Shown piece after piece: positions 21,991 through 30,800 of a stretch of DNA of 64,000 nt. The translations under genes were made by a program, and so were the position numbers. The notes beneath the pieces are model-generated. The model searched no databases, was not told where the DNA came from, and saw nothing but the letters and a program-made list of their open reading frames with translations. Each line of letters opens with the position of its first letter. Within the stretch, counting starts at the first letter, position 1. This DNA is from an uncultured Bacteroidales bacterium (lineage in GTDB: Bacteria; Bacteroidota; Bacteroidia; Bacteroidales; F082), in the NCBI GenBank assembly GCA_900317155.1, contig ONFO01000003.1, forward strand, positions 62,001 to 126,000, given 5' to 3'.

Positions 21991-24282
21991 ATGATTGACC
22001 TATTGAAAGACCTCAACGAGCCTCAAAGAGAGGCCGTTACCACTATAGAAGGCCCCGTGATGGTGATTGCCGGTGCCGGCTCGGGCAAGACCCGTGCCCT
22101 CACCTACCGCGTCGCCTACATGATCCAAGAGGGCGTCGACCCCTTCAGCATCATGGCTCTCACCTTCACCAACAAGGCCGCCCGCGAGATGAAGGAACGC
22201 ATCATGCAACTCGTCAACGCGAGCGACGCCCGCAACGTGTGGATGGGCACCTTCCACTCCATCTTTGCAAGGATTTTGCGCATCGAGGCGGAAAAGATTG
22301 GCTTCACGAGCAATTTTTCGATTTACGATACTGATGACTCGAAGGCTCTCATCACGCAGATACTCAAAGACTTGAGCCTCGACACCAAGGTTTATCCCGC
22401 CAAGCAAGTGCTGTCGCGTATCTCAGCGGCCAAGTCGAGCCTTTACTCTCCAGAAGACTACGCCAACGACCCGGAGATTCAAGAAACCGACCGCAAGTCG
22501 AACAAGCCGCTCATCGCACAGCTGTTCAAGCTCTACAACGAGCGCCTGCACCGCGCCAACGCCATGGACTTCGACGACATCTTGTACTTCACCAATGTGC
22601 TGCTGCGCGACAACCCCGATGTGCTCTACAAATACCAAAACCATTTCAAGTTCATCCTCGTCGACGAGTACCAGGACACCAACTATGCCCAATACCTCAT
22701 CGTGAAGCGCATCGCGGCGCTGTTTGAGAACATTTGCGTGGTGGGCGATGACGCACAAAGTATCTATGCTTTCCGTGGTGCCAACATCCAGAACATCCTC
22801 AACTTCAAGAATGATTATCCTGATTATAAGTTGATTAGGCTGGAACAAAACTACCGTTCCACCCAGAACATCGTCAACGCTTCGAACGCTGTCATTGCAC
22901 ACAACAAAGACCAAATCAAGAAAAAGGTGTGGAGCGACAAGGAGAAAGGCGAACTCATTGGCCTCATCCACGCCAACAGCGACACCGAGGAAGGCACCAT
23001 GGTGGCCAATAGCATCTTCCAATACAAGATGACGCGTCACCTGCCAAACAAGAGCTTCGCCATCCTCTACCGCACTAACGCCCAAAGCCGTTCGATGGAA
23101 GAGGCGCTGCGCAAGCAGAACATACCTTATAAAATATATGGCGGTCTCTCGTTTTACGACCGCAAGGAAATCAAGGACCTGCTGGCCTATTTCCGCGTCG
23201 TCATCAATCCCGAGGACGAACAAGCGCTTTTGCGCATCATCAACTACCCTGCCCGTGGCATCGGCAAGACCAGCATCGAGCGTATGATGGTCGTCGCCAA
23301 CGAACAACGCACAAGCATCTGGAAATGCATGGAAAACAACGTGTTTCCGCAAGACTTCAACATGGGCACGGTCAACAAGTTCCGCGACTTCATGGTGATG
23401 ATCAAGAGCTTCCAGTCACTGCAAGAAAAGATGAATGCCTTCGAATTGGCCAAACACATCACCAATACCATAGGACTCATCAAAGTGTTGAAGGAAGACG
23501 ACACGCCAGAGGGCGTCTCGAGGGTCGAAAATGTGGAGGAATTGCTCAATGCCATCATGGAGTTCAGCGACCGGCAAGTGGATGAGACCACAGGCGAAAC
23601 CGCCCGCGTTGACTTGGTGCAGTTCATGGAAGACGTGGCTTTACTCACTGACAGCGAGATGAAGAAAGACGACCCCGAGGAGGACTTCGTCAGCCTGATG
23701 ACTGTACACTCGGCCAAGGGCTTGGAGTTCCCCTACGTCTATGTCGTGGGCATGGAAGAGAACCTCTTCCCTGGCATCCTCAGCCTCAGCACGAGAGAAG
23801 AGCTGGAAGAGGAACGCCGTCTGTTCTACGTGGCCATCACCCGCGCAATGACCAAGCTGACATTAAGCTATGCCGAGCAACGCTACCGTTACGGTAACCT
23901 CACCCTCAGCGAGCGTTCGCGCTTCGTCGATGAAATTGACGCTAATCTCATCGAACAGACACAGAAAGCTTCATTTAAAGGCACTTCGCCAACAAGTGAA
24001 AGGTCTTTCGGACGCTTCAGCGAACACGGCTTCCGCAAGTTGGAGAGCACACCATCGATAACAAGGCCAAGTTACAGCCAACCCACTGTACCACAAAACT
24101 TTGAACCGTCCAACCCAGACATCTTGCAGGAAGGCATGAGGGTGATGCATCAGAAGTTCGGTGCTGGCACTATTTTAAGCATTGATGGCGCTGGAGCGAA
24201 TAAAAAAGCCTCAGTGCATTTTGACACTGCCGGTGTAAAGATGCTCATGTTAAAGTTCGCACGTTTGGCGATAATCAAATAA
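21991..24282 (+). CDS. UvrD/PcrA-type superfamily 1 DNA helicase
   Basis: 763 residues from MIDLLKDLN. Helicase motifs are in order: Q motif LNEPQREAV, Walker A IAGAGSGKTRAL, Ia LTFTNKAAREMKERI, Walker B FILVDEYQDTN, III GDDAQSIYAFRGA, IV LEQNYRST, V VSLMTVHSAKGLEFPYV and VI EERRLFYVAITRA. The C-terminus (LQEGMRVMHQKFGAGTI to the end) is the Tudor-like RNA polymerase-contact domain of PcrA/UvrD. The protein unwinds 3' to 5' in nucleotide-excision and mismatch repair and clears replication/transcription conflicts. Confidence 0.95.
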   Translation: MIDLLKDLNEPQREAVTTIEGPVMVIAGAGSGKTRALTYRVAYMIQEGVDPFSIMALTFTNKAAREMKERIMQLVNASDARNVWMGTFHSIFARILRIEAEKIGFTSNFSIYDTDDSKALITQILKDLSLDTKVYPAKQVLSRISAAKSSLYSPEDYANDPEIQETDRKSNKPLIAQLFKLYNERLHRANAMDFDDILYFTNVLLRDNPDVLYKYQNHFKFILVDEYQDTNYAQYLIVKRIAALFENICVVGDDAQSIYAFRGANIQNILNFKNDYPDYKLIRLEQNYRSTQNIVNASNAVIAHNKDQIKKKVWSDKEKGELIGLIHANSDTEEGTMVANSIFQYKMTRHLPNKSFAILYRTNAQSRSMEEALRKQNIPYKIYGGLSFYDRKEIKDLLAYFRVVINPEDEQALLRIINYPARGIGKTSIERMMVVANEQRTSIWKCMENNVFPQDFNMGTVNKFRDFMVMIKSFQSLQEKMNAFELAKHITNTIGLIKVLKEDDTPEGVSRVENVEELLNAIMEFSDRQVDETTGETARVDLVQFMEDVALLTDSEMKKDDPEEDFVSLMTVHSAKGLEFPYVYVVGMEENLFPGILSLSTREELEEERRLFYVAITRAMTKLTLSYAEQRYRYGNLTLSERSRFVDEIDANLIEQTQKASFKGTSPTSERSFGRFSEHGFRKLESTPSITRPSYSQPTVPQNFEPSNPDILQEGMRVMHQKFGAGTILSIDGAGANKKASVHFDTAGVKMLMLKFARLAIIK

Positions 24283-24289
24283 AAATTCA

Positions 24290-24297
24290 TACTTTTG
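24290..24297 (+). promoter_or_regulatory. -7 element for DUF4290-murA
   Basis: TACTTTTG then CAC, 18 bp before the DUF4290 start. Confidence 0.6.
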
Positions 24298-24315
24298 CAC
24301 TAAAATTGTAATACA

Positions 24316-25026
24316 ATGGACAGAATTGGATTAACTTATAATACAGAAAAAGAGCAAATTGTCATCTCGGAATATGGCCGTTGCATACAAGAAATGATCA
24401 AGAAGTTGCCAGAGATTGAAGACCGCGAGCAGCGCACCGAGGCCGCCAAATACATCATCAGCGTGATGGTGCAGATGAACCCGAGCATCAAGCAGTCGAG
24501 CGACTATGAACACAAGCTCTGGGACCATCTCTATATGATTTCAGGCTACCAACTCGATGTGGACAGCCCTTACGCTCCGCCCGTCCCAATGGAAAAACAA
24601 AGAAAACCTCAACATATTGGTTATCAGAATAACGACATCAAATACGGACACTATGGCCAATACCTCATCAAGATGATTGAGGCAGCCTCGCGAGAGGAGA
24701 ACGACGAGATTCGTGAAGCCCTCGCGTATTCTTTAGCCAGTCAGATGAAGCGTAACTATCTGGATTGGAACAAGAGTGTCGTTAACGACCAAGTTATCAT
24801 CGACGATCTGAAAAAAATCAGTGGCGGACGCCTCGCCATCGCCGACGAGTCAAAGCTGAACAACAACGGCGACATGCTTGTAAAAGGCCAGCCACAAGCC
24901 AAACAACAGCAGCAGCAACAGCAAGGCAAGAAGAAAAAGAAAAAAGTGCCAAACCTGAAGGCCAACATGAACAACCCGAACAATCCGGCATATAAGAAGC
25001 GCATGCAAGAATTAGGTAAAATGTAA
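24316..25026 (+). CDS. DUF4290 family protein
   Basis: 236 residues, no signal peptide. The N-terminal two thirds are helical and match DUF4290 (LTYNTEKEQIVISEYGRCIQ, IISVMVQMNPSIKQSSDYEHKLWDHLYMI, ALAYSLASQMKRNYLDWNK). The tail is a polyglutamine run (seven Gln) and a Lys-rich basic stretch (KKKKKK), suggesting nucleic-acid contact. The murA start is 4 bases after the stop. I recall DUF4290 next to murA in many Bacteroidota, so a conserved two-gene operon is likely. Function unknown. Confidence 0.8.
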   Translation: MDRIGLTYNTEKEQIVISEYGRCIQEMIKKLPEIEDREQRTEAAKYIISVMVQMNPSIKQSSDYEHKLWDHLYMISGYQLDVDSPYAPPVPMEKQRKPQHIGYQNNDIKYGHYGQYLIKMIEAASREENDEIREALAYSLASQMKRNYLDWNKSVVNDQVIIDDLKKISGGRLAIADESKLNNNGDMLVKGQPQAKQQQQQQQGKKKKKKVPNLKANMNNPNNPAYKKRMQELGKM

Positions 25027-25030
25027 GGCA

Positions 25031-26329
25031 ATGGCATCACTGAAGATCAAAGGCGGCTGCAAGCTGCAAGGCGAAATCATCCCGCAAGGTGCAAAGAACG
25101 AGGCCATGCAGATTCTTTGTGCCTGCCTGCTCACCGAGGAAAAAGTCACCATCCACAACCTGCCCGATATCCTCGACATCAACAACTTGATTGCTCTGTT
25201 GGAAGGCATGGGCGTTACAGTGGAGCGACCTACTAGACATGACATTGTATTACAAGCCAAGTCCATAAACTTCAACTACTTCCATCTGAGTGCCTACCAA
25301 AAAACCGCATCAAAGCTTAGAGGTAGCGTGATGATGACCGGCCCGATGCTGGCACGCTTCGGCAAGGCCTACATGCCCAAGCCGGGTGGCGATAAAATCG
25401 GTCGACGCAGATTGGACACACATGTCATCGGTCTCCAGAAACTCGGCGCCATCTTTGATTTCAACTCATACGAAGTCGAGGTGCAACGCGGAGGACTAAA
25501 AGGCTGTTACATGCTCCTTGACGAAGCCTCCGTAACCGGTACGGCCAACATCGTCATGGCCGCAGTATTGGCCCAAGGCACCACCACCATTTTCAACGCC
25601 GCCTGTGAACCTTATCTCGTGCAGCTCTGCACCATGCTCAACAGCATGGGAGCCGACATCAAAGGTGTCGGATCCAACCTTTTGACCATCAATGGCGTAA
25701 GCCGATTGCATGGCACGGAACACACGCTGCTTGCCGACATGATTGAGGTGGGCAGTTTCATCGGCATGGCCGCAATGACGGGTTCTGAAATCACCATTAA
25801 AAACGCTGGCATCGCTCAATTAGGCATCATTCCTGACGTATTTCGCCGACTTGGCATACAAATGGAATACCATGGCGACGACATCTTCATTCCTGCCCAA
25901 GACCATTATGAGGTGCAGACTTTTATGGACGGCAGCATCCTCACCGTGGCCGATGCGCCCTGGCCAGGCTTCACGCCCGACCTCATTAGTATCGTACTCG
26001 TAGTAGCCACACAAGCAAAAGGAACTGTGCTCATCCACCAGAAGATGTTTGAGAGCCGATTGTTCTTCGTCGACAAGCTCATTGACATGGGTGCACAAAT
26101 CATCCTCTGCGACCCGCACCGCGCCAATGTCATCGGCCTTGACCATGCCCATGCTCTGCGTGGCATCCGCATGGCCTCCCCCGATATCCGCGCTGGTGTA
26201 GCCCTGCTCATAGCCGCCCTCTCTGCCGATGGCTACAGCATCATCGACAACAGCGACCAGATCGAGCGCGGCTATCAATATATTGATAAGCGATTGAACA
26301 CGCTGGGGGCAAAAATTGAGCGTTTGTAA
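25031..26329 (+). CDS. murA: UDP-N-acetylglucosamine 1-carboxyvinyltransferase MurA with Asp at the fosfomycin-target position
   Basis: 432 residues. MurA moves enolpyruvate from PEP to UDP-GlcNAc, the first committed step of peptidoglycan synthesis. The substrate-site pair Lys-Asn is at GAKNEAMQ. The active-site loop reads KPGGDKIGRRRLDTH, with Asp121 where most MurA carry Cys (GGCxIGARPVDLH); this Cys is the residue alkylated by fosfomycin. Natural Cys-to-Asp MurA is known to be active and fosfomycin-insensitive in other bacteria. The rest of the fold (GSFIGMAAMTGSEITI, PWPGFTPDLISI, FESRLFFVDKLIDMGA) is normal, so the enzyme should be functional. Confidence 0.95.
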   Translation: MASLKIKGGCKLQGEIIPQGAKNEAMQILCACLLTEEKVTIHNLPDILDINNLIALLEGMGVTVERPTRHDIVLQAKSINFNYFHLSAYQKTASKLRGSVMMTGPMLARFGKAYMPKPGGDKIGRRRLDTHVIGLQKLGAIFDFNSYEVEVQRGGLKGCYMLLDEASVTGTANIVMAAVLAQGTTTIFNAACEPYLVQLCTMLNSMGADIKGVGSNLLTINGVSRLHGTEHTLLADMIEVGSFIGMAAMTGSEITIKNAGIAQLGIIPDVFRRLGIQMEYHGDDIFIPAQDHYEVQTFMDGSILTVADAPWPGFTPDLISIVLVVATQAKGTVLIHQKMFESRLFFVDKLIDMGAQIILCDPHRANVIGLDHAHALRGIRMASPDIRAGVALLIAALSADGYSIIDNSDQIERGYQYIDKRLNTLGAKIERL

Positions 26330-26334
26330 TTAGA

Positions 26335-27180
26335 TTATTTCTGCCTATTTACTGAACGCACAGCCCGTACAGTTCGGCCCCAATCACGGAAGTCGAAATG
26401 GTTTGTGTTAGCATAGGCGGAGTTCAATTGGAAATACCACGACTCACTTGGGTTGAATATTTCTAACGAACTCGACCAATAGTCACCTTCGGTGCCAGCA
26501 TAAACAAGCCCATTCCCATCGCGGATACCAGCAGCAGGAAGAAAGAGGCTGTTGCCATTGGGGCCAGTGAAAAGCCGTCCATTCACTCCGTTTTGATTTG
26601 TCCAAACCGAAGTACAATTGTTATTCAACTCCTGCCATTCCTCTATCGTAGGCGTGCGGGCATCATTGCCCCAAAAAGCTGAGGCCGCGTCGTCTTCAGA
26701 CAGCAGGATGTCTAAGGTATCGGTATAGCCATTGCAACCAAAATTGGATTTGTTGCAATATTTCGTTAAAGAACTGCCTGTTCCACTGCAACAATAACTG
26801 TAAGTATCCCAGTCGTATGCACTCTTTGGGCAGGTTTCAGCCCAAGCAAAGTGGTCACCATAGTCTTCGGGGGCACTGGCACCCACATTTCGGTTTGCCC
26901 ACAACAAACCACTGGGCAGACCGAGGTCGACCCAATTGGAAGTGTCAGGCTCCCGTAACACATAGATCGTATCCAAATCCATCAAAAACGACCATTCTGT
27001 ACCATCGTCGTGAACCAATTCTTGTCCAACGTCATCAATATGAATGCCCATAACTGATTGGGTACTGAGACAAATTGTGTCTGTAAGGGTTTTGTACTTT
27101 ATAGTATAATGCCGATGACTTTGACCGAAACAGAAAACACCCGAAAAAAGTAAGACTATGAGTAAAGCATTCTTTTTCAT
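26335..27180 (-). CDS. FISUMP-like secreted protein, third copy
   Basis: 281 residues with a Sec signal peptide (ending CFGQ), not a lipoprotein. About 75 residues of extra N-terminal sequence (YKTLTDTICLSTQSVMGIHI) precede the shared domain WVDLGLPSGLLWANRNVGAS, YGDHFAWAETCPK, RTPTIEEWQEL, and the terminal RTVRAV. It is related to the genes at 5083 and 5874. Its start overlaps the stop of the upstream gene by 4 bp (ATGA), so the two are translationally coupled. The convergent murA stop is 5 bp away. Confidence 0.75.
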   Translation of the reverse strand: MKKNALLIVLLFSGVFCFGQSHRHYTIKYKTLTDTICLSTQSVMGIHIDDVGQELVHDDGTEWSFLMDLDTIYVLREPDTSNWVDLGLPSGLLWANRNVGASAPEDYGDHFAWAETCPKSAYDWDTYSYCCSGTGSSLTKYCNKSNFGCNGYTDTLDILLSEDDAASAFWGNDARTPTIEEWQELNNNCTSVWTNQNGVNGRLFTGPNGNSLFLPAAGIRDGNGLVYAGTEGDYWSSSLEIFNPSESWYFQLNSAYANTNHFDFRDWGRTVRAVRSVNRQK

Positions 27181-27638
27181 CTTCTTATGAATTTGATAGT
27201 TTGACTATTGACTTTGATTACATAAAGTATGCCTCGTTCAAATGATGACAAATCCACGATGCACTCCTTGCAATTCGGCTTGTTGTAAACCACACGACCC
27301 AAAAGGTCAGAAATGACGATGTTCCCCACGCCATAACTTTTGACAAACAGCCTTTCGCCACTGACATAACTGACATTGTCGGATTCATTTTCACTCACAA
27401 CGAGGTTTCCCTCCTCCGAAAAATAATATTTGACCATGTCATCCATAAAGAAGTTCATGTCGTTCACCACCATAATTGAGTCTTGGAAATGTATGTCAAT
27501 GCCATCGGCCAATGTATAACTGACCAAAGAACAGTCGGGCAAGACGAGGTTTAAATACTTCATCTCATTTGAGTTTTGCGCATTAAGTCCATGGCATACA
27601 ATGAATGCCATCACAAGGAAAACAAACCGTTTTTTCAT
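27177..27638 (-). CDS. Small secreted protein with T9SS-like sorting tail
   Basis: 153 residues with a Sec signal peptide (ending GLNAQ). The middle (LVLPDCSLVSYTLADGIDIHF, DSIMVVNDMNFFMDDMVKYY) is not recognised. The last ~55 residues resemble a type A T9SS sorting domain (VGNIVISDLLGRVVYNK, then LSSFERGILYVIKV and IKFIRR), though short and without the usual YPNP entry motif. It overlaps the next gene by ATGA. The pair may be exported together; the function is unknown. Confidence 0.65.
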   Translation of the reverse strand: MKKRFVFLVMAFIVCHGLNAQNSNEMKYLNLVLPDCSLVSYTLADGIDIHFQDSIMVVNDMNFFMDDMVKYYFSEEGNLVVSENESDNVSYVSGERLFVKSYGVGNIVISDLLGRVVYNKPNCKECIVDLSSFERGILYVIKVNSQTIKFIRR

Positions 27639-27659
27639 ACTTCAGTTTTTTATATGGTG

Positions 27660-27667
27660 CAAAAATA
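27660..27667 (-). promoter_or_regulatory. -7 element for the 27638/27180 gene pair
   Basis: The minus strand reads TATTTTTG then CACC, 22 bp before the start codon at 27638. Confidence 0.6.
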
Positions 27668-27710
27668 GCACAAATAAGTAGATGAGCAAAATATGTTTAC
27701 ATAAAAGAAT

Positions 27711-27758
27711 CGAGATTACGGGACATTGATTTGTCCCGAAGTCCCGTGTCTCGAAGTC
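27711..27758. repeat. Intergenic palindrome, family B (GTCCCGYGTCTCGAAGTC), copy 1
   Basis: CGAGATTACGGGAC (27711-27724) faces GTCCCGTGTCTCG (27741-27753) as an imperfect hairpin with an inner GGGAC/GTCCC pair. GTCCCGTGTCTCGAAGTC recurs with one mismatch, on the other strand, at 61985-62002. Confidence 0.6.
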
Positions 27759-27910
27759 GAAAGATATTGCAGATTAATTTTGAATAGTTACATAAGGAAT
27801 GAGAAAAAGAAAAACCATTCTTACCCTGCCATTTTGTCAATAATAGCGTTCTGGCAAAAGATTTGATAAACTGTTCAGCAAAATGAGAAAATAAAAAACA
27901 CATACATATC

Positions 27911-28549
27911 ATGACAGAAAACAAAAACGTTAACAATCAGGACGATGCCTTGAAAGACACCGTCAATCCCGACATGGAGAACAAGCAAGAACCCGTCGAC
28001 GAACAACCCAAACAAGAAGAAGCTGCCGAAGCCAAAGAGGCCAAAGGTGACAATGTTTCCGAAAAAAAGTCGAAGCGGTTCAAGATTCGTCATGCCCAAG
28101 AGAAGGCCTTGGAGGAAGAAAAAGCCAAGTATGCCGAACTGAACGACAAATATTTACGCCTATTCTCGGAGTTCGACAACTTCCGCAAGCGCACTGCAAA
28201 GGAAAAACTTGACCTGACCGTCACAGCTTCCGAAAACGTCATCAAAGAGATCTTGCCCGTACTTGATGACTTTGAACGTGCTCTGCAAAACATGGAAAAG
28301 AACGGCAACGAGGCCGACTTACAAGGCGTCACCTTGATTTTCAACAAATTGAAAGACACTTTGAAGAAGAAAGGCTTGGAGGAAATCGAGGCAATGGGGA
28401 CCGAATTCAACACCGACGAACATGAAGCCTTGACGATGATTCCTGCTCCTGAAGAGGACAAGAAGGGCAAGGTCTTAGACGTCATACAAAAAGGCTACAA
28501 GCTGAACGGCAAGGTGATACGGTTTGCACGTGTCGTTGTCGGTAACTAA
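27911..28549 (+). CDS. grpE: GrpE nucleotide exchange factor
   Basis: 212 residues. An acidic disordered start (1-60) is followed by a long coiled coil ([36 protein letters not shown]) and the beta domain with EGxxFDPxxHEA equivalent ([17 protein letters not shown]), then [23 protein letters not shown], the GrpE signature. GrpE drives ADP release from DnaK. dnaJ follows after 14 bp; dnaK is not in the window. Confidence 0.97.
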   Translation: MTENKNVNNQDDALKDTVNPDMENKQEPVDEQPKQEEAAEAKEAKGDNVSEKKSKRFKIRHAQEKALEEEKAKYAELNDKYLRLFSEFDNFRKRTAKEKLDLTVTASENVIKEILPVLDDFERALQNMEKNGNEADLQGVTLIFNKLKDTLKKKGLEEIEAMGTEFNTDEHEALTMIPAPEEDKKGKVLDVIQKGYKLNGKVIRFARVVVGN

Positions 28550-28563
28550 GAAAGGAATCAAGA

Positions 28564-29757
28564 ATGGCAGAAAAAAGAGATTACTATGAGGTGTTAGGGG
28601 TCAACAAAAACTCCACGCCTGACGAGATAAAGAGCGCCTACCGTAAGGCTGCCTTAAAATGGCATCCGGACAAGTGGGTTAACGGCACCGATGCAGAGAA
28701 GAAGACCGCCGAGGAAAACTTCAAGGAAGCCTCGGAGGCTTATTCCGTGCTGAGTGACGAGAACAAGAAGGCGCGTTACGACCGCTACGGTTTTGCTGGC
28801 ATGGATGGCGGCTCAGCCAACGGTGGCAGCGGATTCGGTGGATTCGGCGACTTCGACCTGAACGACATCCTGAACAGCGTGTTCGGTCGTGGTTTCGACT
28901 TCGGTGGCGGCGGCTTCAGTGGCTTCAGCAGCTTCGGAGGCGGCGGCAGCCGTGGCGGCACCATGAAGCAACGCGGTTCCAACCTCCGCGTGAAGGTAAA
29001 ACTCAACTTGCAGGAAATCGCTCACGGCACGAAGAAGAAAATCAAGGTGAGCAAATATGTGGCTTGCTCACATTGCCACGGAAGCGGATCTGAAGATGGT
29101 TCGACAGAAACCTGTCCCACCTGCCATGGTCGCGGTCAGGTAGTGCAGACCGTCAACAGCTTCTTCGGACAAATGCAGACCGCTTCAGTGTGTCCTACCT
29201 GCAATGGCCGCGGCACCATCATCAAGAAGAAATGTACACATTGCGGTGGCGAAGGCATCATGAAAGGTGATGAAATCATTGAGATTGACATCCCTGCCGG
29301 CGTGGGTGAAGGCATGCAGCTCACCGTGCGTGGCAAAGGCAATGCCGGCCCGCACAACGGCATCAATGGCGACCTGCTCGTCCTCATCGAGGAAGAAGCC
29401 CATCCCGAGTTTGAGCGCGATGAGAGCACGTTGATCTACAACCTGTTCATCACCATACCTGAGGCCATCATGGGCACGCAAGCCGAAGTACCCACCGTAG
29501 ACGGCAAGGTACGTGTAAAAATCGCTCCTGGCACACAGAGTGGTAAGGTACTGAGGCTAAGAGGCAAAGGCTTGCCCATCCTCAACGGTTACGGTAACGG
29601 CGACATGCTCGTCAACGTGAATGTTTGGATTCCGAAGAAGTTCAACAAAAAGGAAGAGGAACTGTTGCAGCAACTCGCCCAATCAGAGAACTTCAAGCCT
29701 AATCCAACCGCTGAAGAAAGGAGTTTTTTCAGTAAGATTAAGGATTACTTTAACTAA
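28564..29757 (+). CDS. dnaJ: Chaperone DnaJ
   Basis: 397 residues. The J domain has HPD at 34-36, followed by a slightly extended helix II/III linker ([16 protein letters not shown]). A long Gly/Phe-rich region comes next (about 75-140: [33 protein letters not shown]). Four zinc-binding repeats follow, [24 protein letters not shown] and CTHCGGEG, then the two C-terminal substrate domains. It is a complete type I J-protein, cotranscribed with grpE, that delivers unfolded clients to DnaK. Confidence 0.97.
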   Translation: MAEKRDYYEVLGVNKNSTPDEIKSAYRKAALKWHPDKWVNGTDAEKKTAEENFKEASEAYSVLSDENKKARYDRYGFAGMDGGSANGGSGFGGFGDFDLNDILNSVFGRGFDFGGGGFSGFSSFGGGGSRGGTMKQRGSNLRVKVKLNLQEIAHGTKKKIKVSKYVACSHCHGSGSEDGSTETCPTCHGRGQVVQTVNSFFGQMQTASVCPTCNGRGTIIKKKCTHCGGEGIMKGDEIIEIDIPAGVGEGMQLTVRGKGNAGPHNGINGDLLVLIEEEAHPEFERDESTLIYNLFITIPEAIMGTQAEVPTVDGKVRVKIAPGTQSGKVLRLRGKGLPILNGYGNGDMLVNVNVWIPKKFNKKEEELLQQLAQSENFKPNPTAEERSFFSKIKDYFN

Positions 29758-29850
29758 AATGCGGAATTATTAATGCTGAATGCTGAATGAGAGCGAAGCC
29801 CATCTTCGATTTGCATCATTCCGCATTCCGCATTAACTACGTTGAATCTG
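29758..29850. repeat. Intergenic repeats of the ATGCGGAAT/ATTCCGCAT type
   Basis: AATGCGGAATTATTAATGC near 29758 and the inverted ATTCCGCATTCCGCATTAA near 29818 can fold on each other; ATGCTGAATGCTGAATG is a short tandem between them. The longer frame of the next gene (from 29787) would translate this repeat, so it was not accepted as coding. Confidence 0.5.
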
Positions 29851-29876
29851 CGATTTCCGCATTCTTAATTACCAAT

Positions 29877-30800
29877 ATGACTAAAATATCCGTCAACGAG
29901 GTCACAAAACGTTATGCCGACCATGTCGCTTTAGACCGTATTTGCATTGACATTCCAGAGCACTGCATTTACGGCCTTTTGGGTCCCAATGGTGCGGGCA
30001 AAACCACCCTCATACGCATCCTCAACCAAATCACCGCCCCCGACACAGGTGAAGTGATAATTAGTGGCGAAAAGCTCAACCAAAAGCACATTGCACGCAT
30101 CGGATACCTGCCCGAGGAGCGCGGCCTTTACAAAAAAATGAAAGTCGGTGAACAAGCCATCTATCTTGCCGAACTGAAAGGCATAAAAAAAGCCGAGGCT
30201 CAGAAAAGGCTTAAGGAATGGTTCGACAAGTTTGAAATCGGCAGTTGGTGGGACAAGAAAGTCGAAGAACTCAGCAAGGGCATGCAACAGAAAGTTCAGT
30301 TCATCACCACCATTATCCACGAGCCTGACATTCTCATCTTCGACGAGCCTTTCAGCGGTTTCGATCCCATCAATGCCAACCTGTTGAAGGAATCCATCCT
30401 CGGTTTGCGCGACAAAGGTGCAACCATCCTCCTCTCCACCCACAACATGGCCTCCGTCGAGGAACTTTGCGACAGCATCACCTTAATTAATAAAGGTAGG
30501 AGCATCTTGCAAGGCAAAGTCGGCGACATCAAGCGACAACACGACACCCACAAAAGAGAAATCATCCTCCGCACCGACGACTTTCAGCCGATTTATGCTT
30601 TAGGCGACACCTATAATAATATAAAGGTGGAACCTACCGAGGTTGAAAATGAGATGAAACTGACTACCTTCAGCGAATCGCCTAACGAGCTATTGAGCCA
30701 ACTGCTCCAAATCGGGCAACTAGTTTCCTACAAGGAAGTGCTACCCTCGATGAACGACATCTTCATCCAAGAAGTTCAATCTCAAAACCAAGCCTCATGA
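29877..30800 (+). CDS. ABC transporter ATP-binding protein (NatA-like)
   Basis: 307 residues from MTKISVNEVTK, chosen because upstream sequence is intergenic repeat. Walker A is LLGPNGAGKTTLIR, the signature is VEELSKGMQQKVQF, Walker B is ILIFDEPFSGFDPIN, and the H-loop is LLSTHNM. The last ~80 residues form the extra regulatory domain common in NatA/DrrA-like subunits. It powers the permease encoded next (4-bp ATGA overlap). The substrate could be an ion, drug or lipid; the sequence does not decide. Confidence 0.92.
   Translation: MTKISVNEVTKRYADHVALDRICIDIPEHCIYGLLGPNGAGKTTLIRILNQITAPDTGEVIISGEKLNQKHIARIGYLPEERGLYKKMKVGEQAIYLAELKGIKKAEAQKRLKEWFDKFEIGSWWDKKVEELSKGMQQKVQFITTIIHEPDILIFDEPFSGFDPINANLLKESILGLRDKGATILLSTHNMASVEELCDSITLINKGRSILQGKVGDIKRQHDTHKREIILRTDDFQPIYALGDTYNNIKVEPTEVENEMKLTTFSESPNELLSQLLQIGQLVSYKEVLPSMNDIFIQEVQSQNQAS

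Noticed and set aside
22423-23352. 309-codon minus-strand frame within the helicase gene
   Set aside because: Antisense shadow of UvrD/PcrA motifs.
27697-27936. 79-codon minus-strand frame upstream of grpE
   Set aside because: It overlaps the family B palindrome and the grpE start, and has no promoter or homologue I can recognise.
29787-29876. Extended N-terminus for the NatA-like ATPase
   Set aside because: The extra 30 codons translate intergenic ATTCCGCAT repeats; the ABC domain begins at the ATG at 29877.
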